Below are positions 10,415 to 18,731 of a DNA stretch of 64,000 nt, one piece after another. Source of the stretch: Mitsuaria sp. WAJ17. Lineage in GTDB: Bacteria; Pseudomonadota; Gammaproteobacteria; Burkholderiales; Burkholderiaceae_C. The position numbers were made by a program, and so were the translations under genes. The stretch covers positions 1 to 64,000 of the forward strand of contig NZ_JACJUG010000017.1 of the NCBI RefSeq assembly GCF_014174515.1, in the 5' to 3' direction. The notes under the pieces are model-generated. The model saw nothing but the letters and a program-made list of their open reading frames with translations, ran no database searches and had not been told where the DNA came from. Position 1 is the first letter of the stretch. Every line of letters starts with the position of its first letter.

Positions 10415-11341
10415 TCAGCAGCGAATGAATACCAATCTTCCCTCGCCGTAGCCCGGGACGGCGATGCGGTAGTCGCTGCGACCGCGGTTGCGCAGCAGCA
10501 GGCCCTGCAGCTTGTCGAAGGGCTTGGGCATGAGGTTGACGATGCGCAGCGTCGGCGCCCGTCCGCCCTCGGCCGGCGTCAGGATGGCCGCGGCCGAGCG
10601 CAGGAAGTGGTCGGCGAACTGCATCATCTCCGACGTGGGCTTGCCCACCTGCATGGCCTGGCGCACCAGCGGTGGCTGCATGCGCGCGCCGCCCCCGCCC
10701 AGGATGCAGCAGGCGTTGACGTCCAGGAGGCCCAGTGCGAAAGGTGTCTTCTCCCCGTCCAGCGCGTACATGGCCAGGTCATGCGGCAGCTTCAGGTCCT
10801 CCAGCGATTGATTCGGCGCCGGGACCAGGCGGAAGGGAATCTGCCCCAGTTGCTGCTTGATCAGCGCGTTCAATGCGCCTTCGGACGCCAGGGCCGGCGG
10901 CGGGGCGGGCGGGGGCGGCGGCGGGGGCGGCGCGCGCAGCTGCTCGACGCGCGCGGCCAGCGCCTTCTGCACCTCCTGCAACAGCTGCTCGTCCTTGAAG
11001 GGCTTGTTGATCACGAAGACCGCGCCGTTGCTGCGGGCCTGGTCGAGGTGGCGTTCAGCCGTCTCGGTGGTCACGAAGCCCACCTTGACCATGCCGCCAC
11101 CCAGTTGGCGCAGGGTCTGCAGCATCTCGATGCCGCTGACCACGGGCATGTGCCAGTCCGAGATCACGAGGTCCGGTGGCTGGGCGGTGACCATGCGCAG
11201 GGCCTGCTCGCCATTGCTGGCGGTCTCGACCACCATGGGGCCCAGGCCGGCGTTCTGCAGCACGCGGGCGATGATGGCCTGGATGGCCCGGCTGTCATCC
11301 ACGATCAGCACGCGCAGCGGTGTGGGATTGAGCTCAACCAT
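10415..11341 (-). CDS. response regulator with C-terminal CheX/CheC-like output domain (tentative)
   Basis: A 308-residue protein. A CheY-like receiver fills residues 9-130 with D15/D16, phospho-acceptor D62 (LVISDWHMPVVSG), TT switch and K (VINKPF). A proline tract (PPPPPPPPAPPP, about 140) links it to a C-terminal domain of about 140 residues with no DNA-binding motif. That domain reads GLLDVNACCILGGGGARM, then PTSEMMQFADHFLRSAA, a layout reminiscent of CheC/CheX phosphatases, but this is only a fold guess. Start: ATG at 11341 after an 8-base overlap with the upstream CheX-like gene; the in-frame upstream extension is rejected. The pair is one operon. Confidence 0.8.
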   Translation of the reverse strand: MVELNPTPLRVLIVDDSRAIQAIIARVLQNAGLGPMVVETASNGEQALRMVTAQPPDLVISDWHMPVVSGIEMLQTLRQLGGGMVKVGFVTTETAERHLDQARSNGAVFVINKPFKDEQLLQEVQKALAARVEQLRAPPPPPPPPAPPPALASEGALNALIKQQLGQIPFRLVPAPNQSLEDLKLPHDLAMYALDGEKTPFALGLLDVNACCILGGGGARMQPPLVRQAMQVGKPTSEMMQFADHFLRSAAAILTPAEGGRAPTLRIVNLMPKPFDKLQGLLLRNRGRSDYRIAVPGYGEGRLVFIRC

Positions 11342-11861
11342 GGCGCTGATCCTTGGCAGTCGGAAGCGCGGGCGATGTGCCGTCGGCATCACCGGCACTG
11401 TCGAAGTAGACCACGACGATATGCCGGACCCCCAGCGTGGCGGCCAGCGTCAGGCGCGGCACGCCGCGCCTGCACCGCGCCTCGAAGTCCCAGAGGCCGG
11501 CACGCCGGGGCAGGCCCAGCTCCAGTTGGAGGCGGTCATCGAGCGCCTTCACCAGACAGCTACCGAAGATGTTGCAGAGCTCGGCATGGGCATCGTCCAG
11601 TTCCTCCTGGCCCAGCTCATCCTGCGGCAGGCCGAACATGGAGGCGCCCAGTTGCTGAGCGTCCTCGTCGCTCAGGGCCAGCAGCACGCGACCAGCCTCC
11701 AGCCCGTCGGCCCCCAGCACCGGCAGCTGGAAGCAGGCGGCTTCCGGGTCGAGCTCGGGCATGCCATCCAGGCTCCGGAAGGCACAAGCCCCCCCCGCCA
11801 GCGAGAACCAGGCGCTGGCCAGGATCGACTCCAGTTCAGAATGGGAGCGCGCTGCGTCCAT
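11334..11861 (-). CDS. CheX-like protein, possible CheY-P phosphatase
   Basis: A 175-residue soluble protein. Residues about 55-105 read GRVLLALSDEDAQQLGASMF and then DDAHAELCNIFGSCLVKAL. This matches the CheC/CheX/FliY pattern of a strand, 'A..l...m' helix and the ExxN phosphatase helix (E and N of ELCN). In those families E and N attack the aspartyl phosphate of CheY. The ATG at 11861 has GGAG 7 bases upstream (CTGGAGTTCAC-ATG); the longer open frame upstream is rejected. It is the first gene of a two-gene operon with the receiver protein and is divergent from the ferredoxin gene. Phosphatase activity is an inference from the motif. Confidence 0.65.
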   Translation of the reverse strand: MDAARSHSELESILASAWFSLAGGACAFRSLDGMPELDPEAACFQLPVLGADGLEAGRVLLALSDEDAQQLGASMFGLPQDELGQEELDDAHAELCNIFGSCLVKALDDRLQLELGLPRRAGLWDFEARCRRGVPRLTLAATLGVRHIVVVYFDSAGDADGTSPALPTAKDQRHG

Positions 11862-11965
11862 GTGAACTCCAGTGTGTGCCGCCCGCCCCGCGGACGCCAG
11901 CTGACGAGGCCTGTAGCCTGTCTCGCATTTCACGAAAGCTGCGGGCTCGCTGGCATCATGTGCCG

Positions 11966-12271
11966 ATGTCACCACAGTGCTACCACATCCGCTTCCAACC
12001 GGGCACACCCGAGGACGGCTTCGCCTGCCCTGCCGACCTCACCGTGCTGCGCGCCAGCCTGCGCGAGGATGGCGGCCTGCTGAGCTCCTGCCGTGCCGGC
12101 ACCTGCCGGGCCTGCATGAGGCGCCTGCTCTCGGGACAGGTCGAGTACCTCGTCGAATGGCCCGGGCTCAGCGCCGAGGAAAAGGCCGAGGGCTGGTTTC
12201 TGCCCTGCGTGGCCCGCCCCTGCTCCGATCTGTTGATCGAGGCCCTGCCCGAGGACGCCGCTCCCGGCTGA
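11966..12271 (+). CDS. 2Fe-2S ferredoxin-like protein
   Basis: A 101-residue plant-type ferredoxin. The four cluster ligands are visible as C42, C47, C50 and C81 (SCRAGTCRAC ... FLPCVARP), spaced CX4CX2CX30C. The remainder follows the ferredoxin fold (FACPADLTVLRASLREDGG). It has no fused reductase domain, so it should act as a free one-electron carrier; partner unknown. The start at 11966 is the ATG directly before the ferredoxin strand; no Shine-Dalgarno sequence is evident. A longer frame that continues upstream is antisense to the operon on the other strand and is not used. It is divergent from the CheX-like gene across 104 bases. Confidence 0.9.
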   Translation: MSPQCYHIRFQPGTPEDGFACPADLTVLRASLREDGGLLSSCRAGTCRACMRRLLSGQVEYLVEWPGLSAEEKAEGWFLPCVARPCSDLLIEALPEDAAPG

Positions 12272-12431
12272 GCCGTCCACAGCGCCTGTGGACAAGTCCG
12301 TGCACGGCCTCTGCAGCAGTGCGGCAAGTGCTTGTTTCTTCACGGACTTTGTTTCCTTGCTCTAAAAACAGGCAGGAATGGGGGAGTGGCGCACGGGATA
12401 ATTGACGGTTTGTCAGCCCAGGCCTGTCCGC
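12272..12431. other. intergenic region with two inverted repeats
   Basis: Two palindromic elements lie between the ferredoxin and acyltransferase genes. GTCCACAG-CGC-CTGTGGAC at 12275-12293 has a right arm that reads TTGTCCACA on the minus strand (12287-12295), one base from a DnaA box. A second pair, AAGTCCGTG (12294-12302) and CACGGACTT (12341-12349), is followed by T-rich sequence and could be a weak terminator for the ferredoxin mRNA. GATAAT at 12397-12402 might be a -10 for the next gene. Confidence 0.5.
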
Positions 12432-13022
12432 ATGCACCGCACGATCTTCACCACGCCCGTCGTCAACACTTTGCTGCGGGCCTTCTCGGTGGGTTTCCTG
12501 CGTCTGACGGGCTGGAAGCTGGACGGCGCCCTGCCGGCGGGCCAGGACAAATGCGTGCTGATCGCCGCCCCGCACACCAGCAACTGGGATCTGCCCTACA
12601 CACTGATGGTGGCCTTCGCGCTGCGCCTGAACATTTACTGGATGGGCAAGGCCCAGATCTTCCGCTTCCCCTTCGGGCCAGTAATGCGCTGGCTGGGTGG
12701 CATTGCCGTGCAGCGCGAGAAGAGCAACAACCTGGTCGCGGCGTCCGCCGAGGCCATCAAGGCCGCCGATGGCCCGCTGCAGCTGGTGGTGCCGCCCGAG
12801 GGCACGCGCAGCAAGACGCGCTATTGGAAGACCGGCTTCTACTGGATCGCCGTCACCGCCGAGGTGCCCATCGTGATGGCCTACATGGACTACCCCCGCA
12901 AGCTCAGCGGCCTGGGGCCGGTCTTCGTCCCCACAGGCGACATCGAGGCCGACATGGTCAAGATCAAGGCCTTCTACGCGCCCTTCAAGGGCAAGAACGC
13001 CTCGCAGTTCGACCACGCCTGA
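12432..13022 (+). CDS. lysophospholipid acyltransferase family protein (PlsC-like)
   Basis: A 196-residue acyltransferase of the PlsC/LPLAT superfamily. The catalytic HX4D-type box is APHTSNWDLPYT (His and Asp), and the glycerol-phosphate-binding block is VPPEGTRSKT. IYWMGKAQIFRFPFG and the following GGIAVQREKSNN are typical of the short bacterial subgroup near 1-acyl-sn-glycerol-3-phosphate acyltransferases. The protein is peripheral, with one hydrophobic stretch around 150-165. The start is ATG at 12432; an upstream in-frame TTG at 12402 lacks a ribosome site. It is convergent with minE and they share a bidirectional terminator. The acceptor lipid cannot be told from sequence. Confidence 0.88.
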   Translation: MHRTIFTTPVVNTLLRAFSVGFLRLTGWKLDGALPAGQDKCVLIAAPHTSNWDLPYTLMVAFALRLNIYWMGKAQIFRFPFGPVMRWLGGIAVQREKSNNLVAASAEAIKAADGPLQLVVPPEGTRSKTRYWKTGFYWIAVTAEVPIVMAYMDYPRKLSGLGPVFVPTGDIEADMVKIKAFYAPFKGKNASQFDHA

Positions 13023-13042
13023 GAGCCCGCGCGCCAAACGAA

Positions 13043-13071
13043 AAAAGGCCGGACTGCAGGACCGGCCTTTT
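13043..13071. terminator. bidirectional terminator between acyltransferase gene and minE
   Basis: AAAAGGCCGG and CCGGCCTTTT arms are separated by a 9-base loop; the A and T runs let it serve both convergent genes. Confidence 0.88.
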
Positions 13072-13094
13072 GCTTAGGAGGTGCGCGTCGCGCT

Positions 13095-13355
13095 TCAGCG
13101 GCCCGGCTCGGGCAGCTCGATCTTGACCTCCAGCACCTCCAGATTGTCCTGCCGCTCCATGTGGACCTTGATGTCGTCCGGATTGATGGAGACGTATTTG
13201 GAGATCACCGCCACCAGCTCCTTCTGCAGCTGGGGCAGATAGTCGGGGCTGGCGCTGCGACCGTTGCGCTCATGCGCGAGGATCAGCTGCAGGCGCTCCT
13301 TGGCGACGCTGGCCGTGCTCTTCTTCTCACCAATGAAAAACGAGAGGAATCCCAT
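13095..13355 (-). CDS. minE: cell division topological specificity factor MinE
   Basis: An 86-residue MinE. The N-terminal membrane/MinD-contact helix ([30 protein letters not shown]) and the C-terminal topological-specificity domain ([22 protein letters not shown]) are both intact. MinE stimulates MinD ATPase and drives pole-to-pole oscillation so the division inhibitor is lowest at mid-cell. It starts at ATG 13355, 13 bases after the minD stop, as the third gene of the leftward minCDE operon. A shared terminator follows. Confidence 0.97.
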   Translation of the reverse strand: MGFLSFFIGEKKSTASVAKERLQLILAHERNGRSASPDYLPQLQKELVAVISKYVSINPDDIKVHMERQDNLEVLEVKIELPEPGR

Positions 13356-13368
13356 CGTGGCCGCTCCT

Positions 13369-14184
<816 letters not shown>

Positions 14185-14239
14185 CGATTGCCTTCCTTCT
14201 TCAAAAATGCGTTGTTCGTTCGTCCGGACTTCGGGCGAC

Positions 14240-15124
14240 TCAGAGTTTCAGGGCTTCCATCACCAGCTTCTCGCCCTCCAGCCGAACCTGGGCTGGCTTG
14301 CCCAGCACCTCGGCGGGCAGGGGGTTCTCCGTGGTGCGGTAGATGCCGGCAATGGCAATCAGTTCAGCCTCCAGACTGGCCGCAAAGATGCGGGCCTCGG
14401 CGTTGCCCCGGGCTCCGGCAATCGCCTTGCCACGCAGGGGAGCGTAGACATGGATATTGCCGTCGGCGATGACCTCGGCGCCATGGTTCACCAGGGCCAT
14501 CACCACCAGATCGGCGCCCTTGGCGTAGACCTGCTGGCCGGAGCGCAAGGGCTTGTCGATGATGACGGTGCGGCTGGCCTCGGACGGCGCGGCTGGCACG
14601 GGCACCTCGCGCTCGACGATCACCTCGCGCACCACCTCCTTGACCACGGTCTCCACCCGGGGCGACTCGGCGCGCTGAGCGGGAACATCGGCCTCGGCAA
14701 GGCCAGCGGCCTGGGCGGCGGCCAACTGCTCTGCCGTGGCGCCGCTGACGGCCACCGCCTGCATGCGGAAGCGCCGCAGGAGGGCCATCAGCTCGGGGAA
14801 GTCCAGCTGAACGGCCGCGGACTCCAGGCTCAGCTGGCCGTCGTCAGCGGCCTGCGGGGCGGCCGGCAGTTGGCTGAGGTCCAGCACCACGGGATCCTGG
14901 TTGAAGACCTCGGGCGTGTCACCCAGGCGCTCCTGCAAGGCCTGGCCCAGCGCCTGCAGATCTGCGCTGCGCAGCACCAGGCTGAAGGCGGCGACAGAAG
15001 CGCTGCGAAGCTCGAACACCTCGGCCGGGACCGAATCCCTGCCTTGCGCGGCTCTACCCGGCCGGTCTGGCGACTGTTGTGCGGACTGCTGCGAAACGGT
15101 TCCCTGCCCCATGAATACGGCCAT
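14240..15124 (-). CDS. minC: septum formation inhibitor MinC
   Basis: A 294-residue MinC, longer than the E. coli protein (231) owing to a linker of about 55 residues rich in E, V, A and P (VETVVKEVVREVIVEREV). The N-terminal domain (about 35-145) resembles the FtsZ-inhibiting MinC_N, with LDLSQLP and a strand carrying ALLRRFRMQAVAV. The C-terminal beta-helix has RSGQQVYAKGADLVVMALVNHGAEVIADGNIHVYAPLRGKAIAG, the MinD-binding and dimerising half. The start is placed at ATG 15124; an ATG four codons later and a non-supported extension to 15166 are alternatives. It is first in minCDE. Confidence 0.95.
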   Translation of the reverse strand: MAVFMGQGTVSQQSAQQSPDRPGRAAQGRDSVPAEVFELRSASVAAFSLVLRSADLQALGQALQERLGDTPEVFNQDPVVLDLSQLPAAPQAADDGQLSLESAAVQLDFPELMALLRRFRMQAVAVSGATAEQLAAAQAAGLAEADVPAQRAESPRVETVVKEVVREVIVEREVPVPAAPSEASRTVIIDKPLRSGQQVYAKGADLVVMALVNHGAEVIADGNIHVYAPLRGKAIAGARGNAEARIFAASLEAELIAIAGIYRTTENPLPAEVLGKPAQVRLEGEKLVMEALKL

Positions 15125-15131
15125 TGGCTGC

Positions 15132-15147
15132 AAATCGCGCGATTTTA
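15132..15147 (-). promoter_or_regulatory. minCDE -10-like TAAAAT overlapping a palindrome
   Basis: On the minus strand TAAAAT (15142-15147) lies 17 bases before the minC start. It overlaps the perfect 14-bp palindrome AAATCGCGCGATTT (15132-15145), which could be an operator. No clear -35 is seen. Confidence 0.4.
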
Positions 15148-15305
15148 GCCGCCAGTTCAGGGCCAAGCCTTGGCGTTCCCCCGCATGCCGCCGCGCACGC
15201 CCGCCCCTCGTCGGTCGGCCGGGGACTGCTCAATTCTTGGGCAACACAAGACATCCGCAATGCCATCAATGACTTAGCGCCGCTTTCTCCAGCGGACTCA
15301 CAAAT

Positions 15306-15314
15306 TTATCCACA
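15306..15314 (+). promoter_or_regulatory. DnaA box, perfect consensus
   Basis: TTATCCACA matches the E. coli consensus TTATNCACA exactly; it is the first box of the origin-like cluster. Confidence 0.65.
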
Positions 15315-15663
15315 GCCGCTGGGGATGCCCGTGCCTGTTCAGGCGGAGCCGGTCCTGCAGCCCGAGTCACGCCCCAGGGAGACTGCTTGCTTCGTGCTTG
15401 TCCCCCATTTGGAGCACGCGGCCGGGCTTGATCTGCACGCTGCACTGCTGCAGAGGGCTTGACTTATCCCCACCGGCACAGGAGGTCGTTCCAGAAAGAA
15501 ACAATGCCCCGACACAGTGCCGACACGGGCTGACCCTGCATCAAAGCGCCTATAAGTTGTTGATTCATATAGAAGTCATCGAAGTGCAAAAATTTGAGGC
15601 AACCCAGCCCGGCAGTCGATGAATCAAGCATTTAGGGCTCACGAACCCAGCTTCTCCACAAAC

Positions 15664-15672
15664 TTATCCACA
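15664..15672 (+). promoter_or_regulatory. DnaA box, perfect consensus
   Basis: TTATCCACA again, only 3 bases after the near-match TTCTCCACA at 15652-15660, so two boxes sit side by side with 12-bp periodicity. Confidence 0.65.
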
Positions 15673-16198
15673 GCATCGGTGGACAGCTTTCATTAGTTCT
15701 GTTTAATCAAGGACTTGGCCCTCATCCCTCCAAGATACTTGAGCTCAATGCGCCAAGTTGGATGACAAGGGTCATCGATGCCAGGCCCCATCAGACCCCT
15801 CCGTTCGGCTCAGGTCCTGCTGCCAAATTGACACAGGCATGGCGGGGCACTCGGGCTTATCCCCAATGGCGAGGCCACGGTCTTCTGCGCGCCGGCTCGG
15901 CGAAGATCGCCGCCCCATCGACGCAAGTCCCTGATTCACAAGACATTTTCAAGCCATCATTTCGACAGCTCACCTGGCGCGAGCCCTCCCCGCATCTTTC
16001 GTCATCGGCTTTCCCGCTCTTTTCCCACAAACTTGTCCACAGGCTGACGGCCTAATTTTCCTTGTGCTGGCAAGCGCTTGCGCACGCTAGCTGAAGCGGC
16101 TTGGCACATGGCCCGCCGGCCCTCATGGCCCTGCCGGGCAGCGAGGCGCTACATTCGAGTCTGACGGTGTCTTGCCGTCGCGACCAAAGGACCGGACC

Positions 16199-16387
16199 TT
16201 GGCCACTCCAAATTACTCCTACGAAAAACGCCAACGCGAGTTGGCAAAGAAGCGCAAGGCCGAAGAAAAAGCCGCCGAAAAGAGAGCCCGCAAGCAGCAG
16301 GGCCGTGGTGACGACGGCGCGCCTCCCGATGAAGCCGCCACGGCCGGGCCAACAGCGGCAGACCAGGCGTCTGCGCCGGAGGCCTGA
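16199..16387 (+). CDS. small lysine-rich conserved protein
   Basis: A 62-residue protein. The N-terminal half is highly basic and helical (YEKRQRELAKKRKAEEKAAEKRARK), the tail acidic and alanine rich. The start is inferred as TTG at 16199, because AAAGGA lies 7 bases upstream and the reading M-ATPNYSYEKRQ gives a natural beginning; the frame is open further upstream without a better start. I recall similar short 'ATPNYxYEKRQ' proteins in betaproteobacteria but know no function. It precedes metG by 85 bases and reads the same way. Confidence 0.65.
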   Translation: MATPNYSYEKRQRELAKKRKAEEKAAEKRARKQQGRGDDGAPPDEAATAGPTAADQASAPEA

Positions 16388-16418
16388 GCCAGACGCCGGC
16401 ATTCCGGCGTCCAGCCCC

Positions 16419-16424
16419 TAAAAT
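16419..16424 (+). promoter_or_regulatory. -10-like TAAAAT upstream of metG
   Basis: TAAAATCCCGCC starts 54 bases before the metG ATG and matches the element upstream of glnS. No convincing -35 is visible. Confidence 0.35.
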
Positions 16425-16472
16425 CCCGCCTCTTGCGTGGCCCCGTTGCGCCACGCAGCTATCCTGCACGCC

Positions 16473-18518
16473 ATGACTCGCAAGCTCTTCGTCACCACTG
16501 CCCTGCCCTACGCCAATGCGAACTTCCACATTGGCCACATCATGGAGTACACCCAGGCCGACATCTGGGTCCGCTTCCAGCGCATGATGGGCCAGGAGGT
16601 GCACTTCGTCTGTGCTGACGACGCCCACGGCGCGCCCATCATGATTGCCGCCGAGAAGGCGGGCAAGACACCGCAGGACTTCGTGGCCGGCATCGCCGCC
16701 GGCCGCAAGCAGTACCTGGATGGGTTCCACATCAGCTTTGACAACTGGCACTCCACCGACGGTGCCGAGAACCACGAGCTCTCCCAGGCCATCTACAAGG
16801 CCCTGCGCAGCAAGGACCTGATCGCGGTGAAAACCATCGAGCAGTTCTTCGACCCGCAAAAGGCCATGTTCCTGCCCGACCGCTTCATCAAGGGTGAGTG
16901 CCCCAAGTGCGGGGCCAAGGACCAGTACGGCGATTCCTGCGAGGTCTGCGGCGCGGTCTACACGCCCACCGAGCTCAAGAACCCCTTCTCCGTGCTGACC
17001 GGCGCCACGCCGGTGATGAAGAGCTCGGACCACTATTTCTTCAAGCTCTCCGACCCGCGCTGCGTGGAGTTCCTGGAGCAGTGGACCCAGACCCCCGGCC
17101 GACTGCAGACCGAGGTGCTCAACAAGATCCGCGAATGGTTCGCCAAGGACGAGAACGGCAACGGCGGCCTGGGCGACTGGGACATCAGCCGCGACGCGCC
17201 CTACTTCGGCATCGAGATCCCCGACGCACCGGGCAAGTATTTCTACGTCTGGCTGGACGCCCCCATCGGCTACCTGGCCTCGCTGAAGAACTACTTCGGC
17301 AAGCTGGGCCGCGACTTCGAGGCCTTCATGGCCGACGACTCGGTGGAGCAGATCCATTTCATCGGCAAGGACATCACCTACTTCCACACCCTTTTCTGGC
17401 CGGCGATGCTGCACTTCAGCGGCCGCAAGACGCCCAACCACGTGCATGTGCACGGCTTCCTGACCGTCAACGGCGGCGAGAAGATGAGCAAGAGCCGAGG
17501 CACTGGCCTCGATCCGCTCAAGTACCTGAGCCTGGGGATGAACGCCGAGTGGCTGCGCTACTACCTGGCCGCCAAGCTCAACAGCAAGGTCGAGGACCTG
17601 GACTTCAATCCCGAGGACTTCGTCGCCCGCGTCAACTCTGACCTGGTCGGCAAGTACATCAACATCGCCTCGCGCGCCGCCGGATTCCTGGCCAAACGCT
17701 TCGACGGCCGCCTCTCGGCCGATGTGGGCGTCGAGGGCCGCGCCCTGCTGGACGGGCTGCGCGCCCATGCTGGCACCATCGCCGAGCTCTACGAGACCCG
17801 CGAGTTCGGCAAGGCCCTGCGCGAGATCATGATGCTGGCCGACCGCGTCAACGAGTACGTGGACCAGAACAAGCCCTGGGAGCTGGCCAAGCAGGAGGGC
17901 CAGGACCAGGTGCTGCAGGACGTCTGCAGCGTATGCATCGAGGCCTTCCGACTGCTGTCCATCTACCTGAAGCCGGTGCTGCCGGCCCTGGTGGCCAAGG
18001 TCGAAGCTTTCCTGAAGGTCGAGCCCATGCAGTTCGCCGATGCGCAGCGTGCCCTGGGCGGCCATCAGATCGGCAGCTACGAGCACCTGATGCAGCGTGT
18101 CGATCCCAAGCTGCTGGAGGCCCTGTTCGAGCCCCCCGCTGCCCCCAAGGTCGTGCCCGGCGGTGAAGACCTGGCCCCCGAGATCAAGATCGACGACTTC
18201 AGCAAGGTCGATCTGCGCATCGCCAGGATCGTGAAGGCCGAGCTGGTCGAGGGCTCGGACAAGCTGCTGCGCCTCACGCTGGACGCCGGCGAGGGCCGCC
18301 TGCGCAATGTCTTCAGCGGCATCCGCAGCGCCTACAAGCCCGAGGACCTGGAAGGCAAGCTGACCGTCATGGTGGCCAACCTGGCCCCGCGCAAGATGAA
18401 GTTCGGCATCAGCGAGGGCATGGTGCTGGCCGCCAGCCATGCCGATGAAAAGGCAAACCCCGGCATCTTCGTGCTGGAGCCCTTCCCCGGCGCGCAGCCG
18501 GGCATGCGCGTGCGCTGA
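16473..18518 (+). CDS. metG: methionine--tRNA ligase
   Basis: A 681-residue class I synthetase that attaches methionine to tRNA-Met. HIGH is at 19-22 (NFHIGH) and KMSKS at 337-341. A single zinc knuckle has ligands C143, C146, C156 and C159 (CPKC ... CEVC). The anticodon-binding helical domain follows, and residues about 580-681 form the appended EMAP-II-like tRNA-binding/dimerisation domain ([32 protein letters not shown]), as in E. coli MetG. The start is ATG at 16473; 12 upstream in-frame codons are rejected as they do not fit the family. A terminator follows 24 bases after the stop. Confidence 0.98.
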   Translation: MTRKLFVTTALPYANANFHIGHIMEYTQADIWVRFQRMMGQEVHFVCADDAHGAPIMIAAEKAGKTPQDFVAGIAAGRKQYLDGFHISFDNWHSTDGAENHELSQAIYKALRSKDLIAVKTIEQFFDPQKAMFLPDRFIKGECPKCGAKDQYGDSCEVCGAVYTPTELKNPFSVLTGATPVMKSSDHYFFKLSDPRCVEFLEQWTQTPGRLQTEVLNKIREWFAKDENGNGGLGDWDISRDAPYFGIEIPDAPGKYFYVWLDAPIGYLASLKNYFGKLGRDFEAFMADDSVEQIHFIGKDITYFHTLFWPAMLHFSGRKTPNHVHVHGFLTVNGGEKMSKSRGTGLDPLKYLSLGMNAEWLRYYLAAKLNSKVEDLDFNPEDFVARVNSDLVGKYINIASRAAGFLAKRFDGRLSADVGVEGRALLDGLRAHAGTIAELYETREFGKALREIMMLADRVNEYVDQNKPWELAKQEGQDQVLQDVCSVCIEAFRLLSIYLKPVLPALVAKVEAFLKVEPMQFADAQRALGGHQIGSYEHLMQRVDPKLLEALFEPPAAPKVVPGGEDLAPEIKIDDFSKVDLRIARIVKAELVEGSDKLLRLTLDAGEGRLRNVFSGIRSAYKPEDLEGKLTVMVANLAPRKMKFGISEGMVLAASHADEKANPGIFVLEPFPGAQPGMRVR

Positions 18519-18542
18519 GCAGGCAGCATCTGTATGGGCAAG

Positions 18543-18565
18543 GGGCTGCTTCGGCAGCCCTTTTT
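18543..18565 (+). terminator. rho-independent terminator after metG
   Basis: GGGCTGC-TTCG-GCAGCCC hairpin with a stable TTCG loop, followed by five T. Confidence 0.92.
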
Positions 18566-18731
18566 GCTGGCCGCGCGCCGCGGCCCCACAATCGGGCGGT
18601 GGACCCGCAACGCATCCGCCTGCTGCTGTTGGCCGCGCCCAGCCGCCGCCGGCGCTTCATCGCGCGGCTGCATCACTGCGGACCACCCCAGGCCATGAAC
18701 GAGAACCCCTCCCACCACTCCCGGAGCGTTC

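Larger units (their letters stand above)
15148..16198. other. gene-free region of about 1.05 kb with a DnaA-box cluster (origin-like)
   Basis: No credible gene lies here; base composition is visibly more AT-rich than the flanks. Six plus-strand 9-mers match the DnaA box TTATCCACA. They are perfect at 15306-15314 and 15664-15672, and have one mismatch at 15464-15472 (TTATCCCCA), 15652-15660 (TTCTCCACA), 15857-15865 (TTATCCCCA) and 16033-16041 (TTGTCCACA). An AT-rich stretch (about 15541-15605) lies between the boxes. Flanking genes diverge: minCDE leftward, metG and others rightward. This looks like oriC or a DnaA-titration locus. dnaA, dnaN and rpmH are not nearby, so chromosomal oriC status is unproven. 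Confidence 0.6.

Noticed and set aside
10268..11965. Plus-strand open frame that runs into the ferredoxin gene
   Set aside because: It is antisense to the REC/CheX-like operon; only the last 101 codons from 11966 look like a protein.
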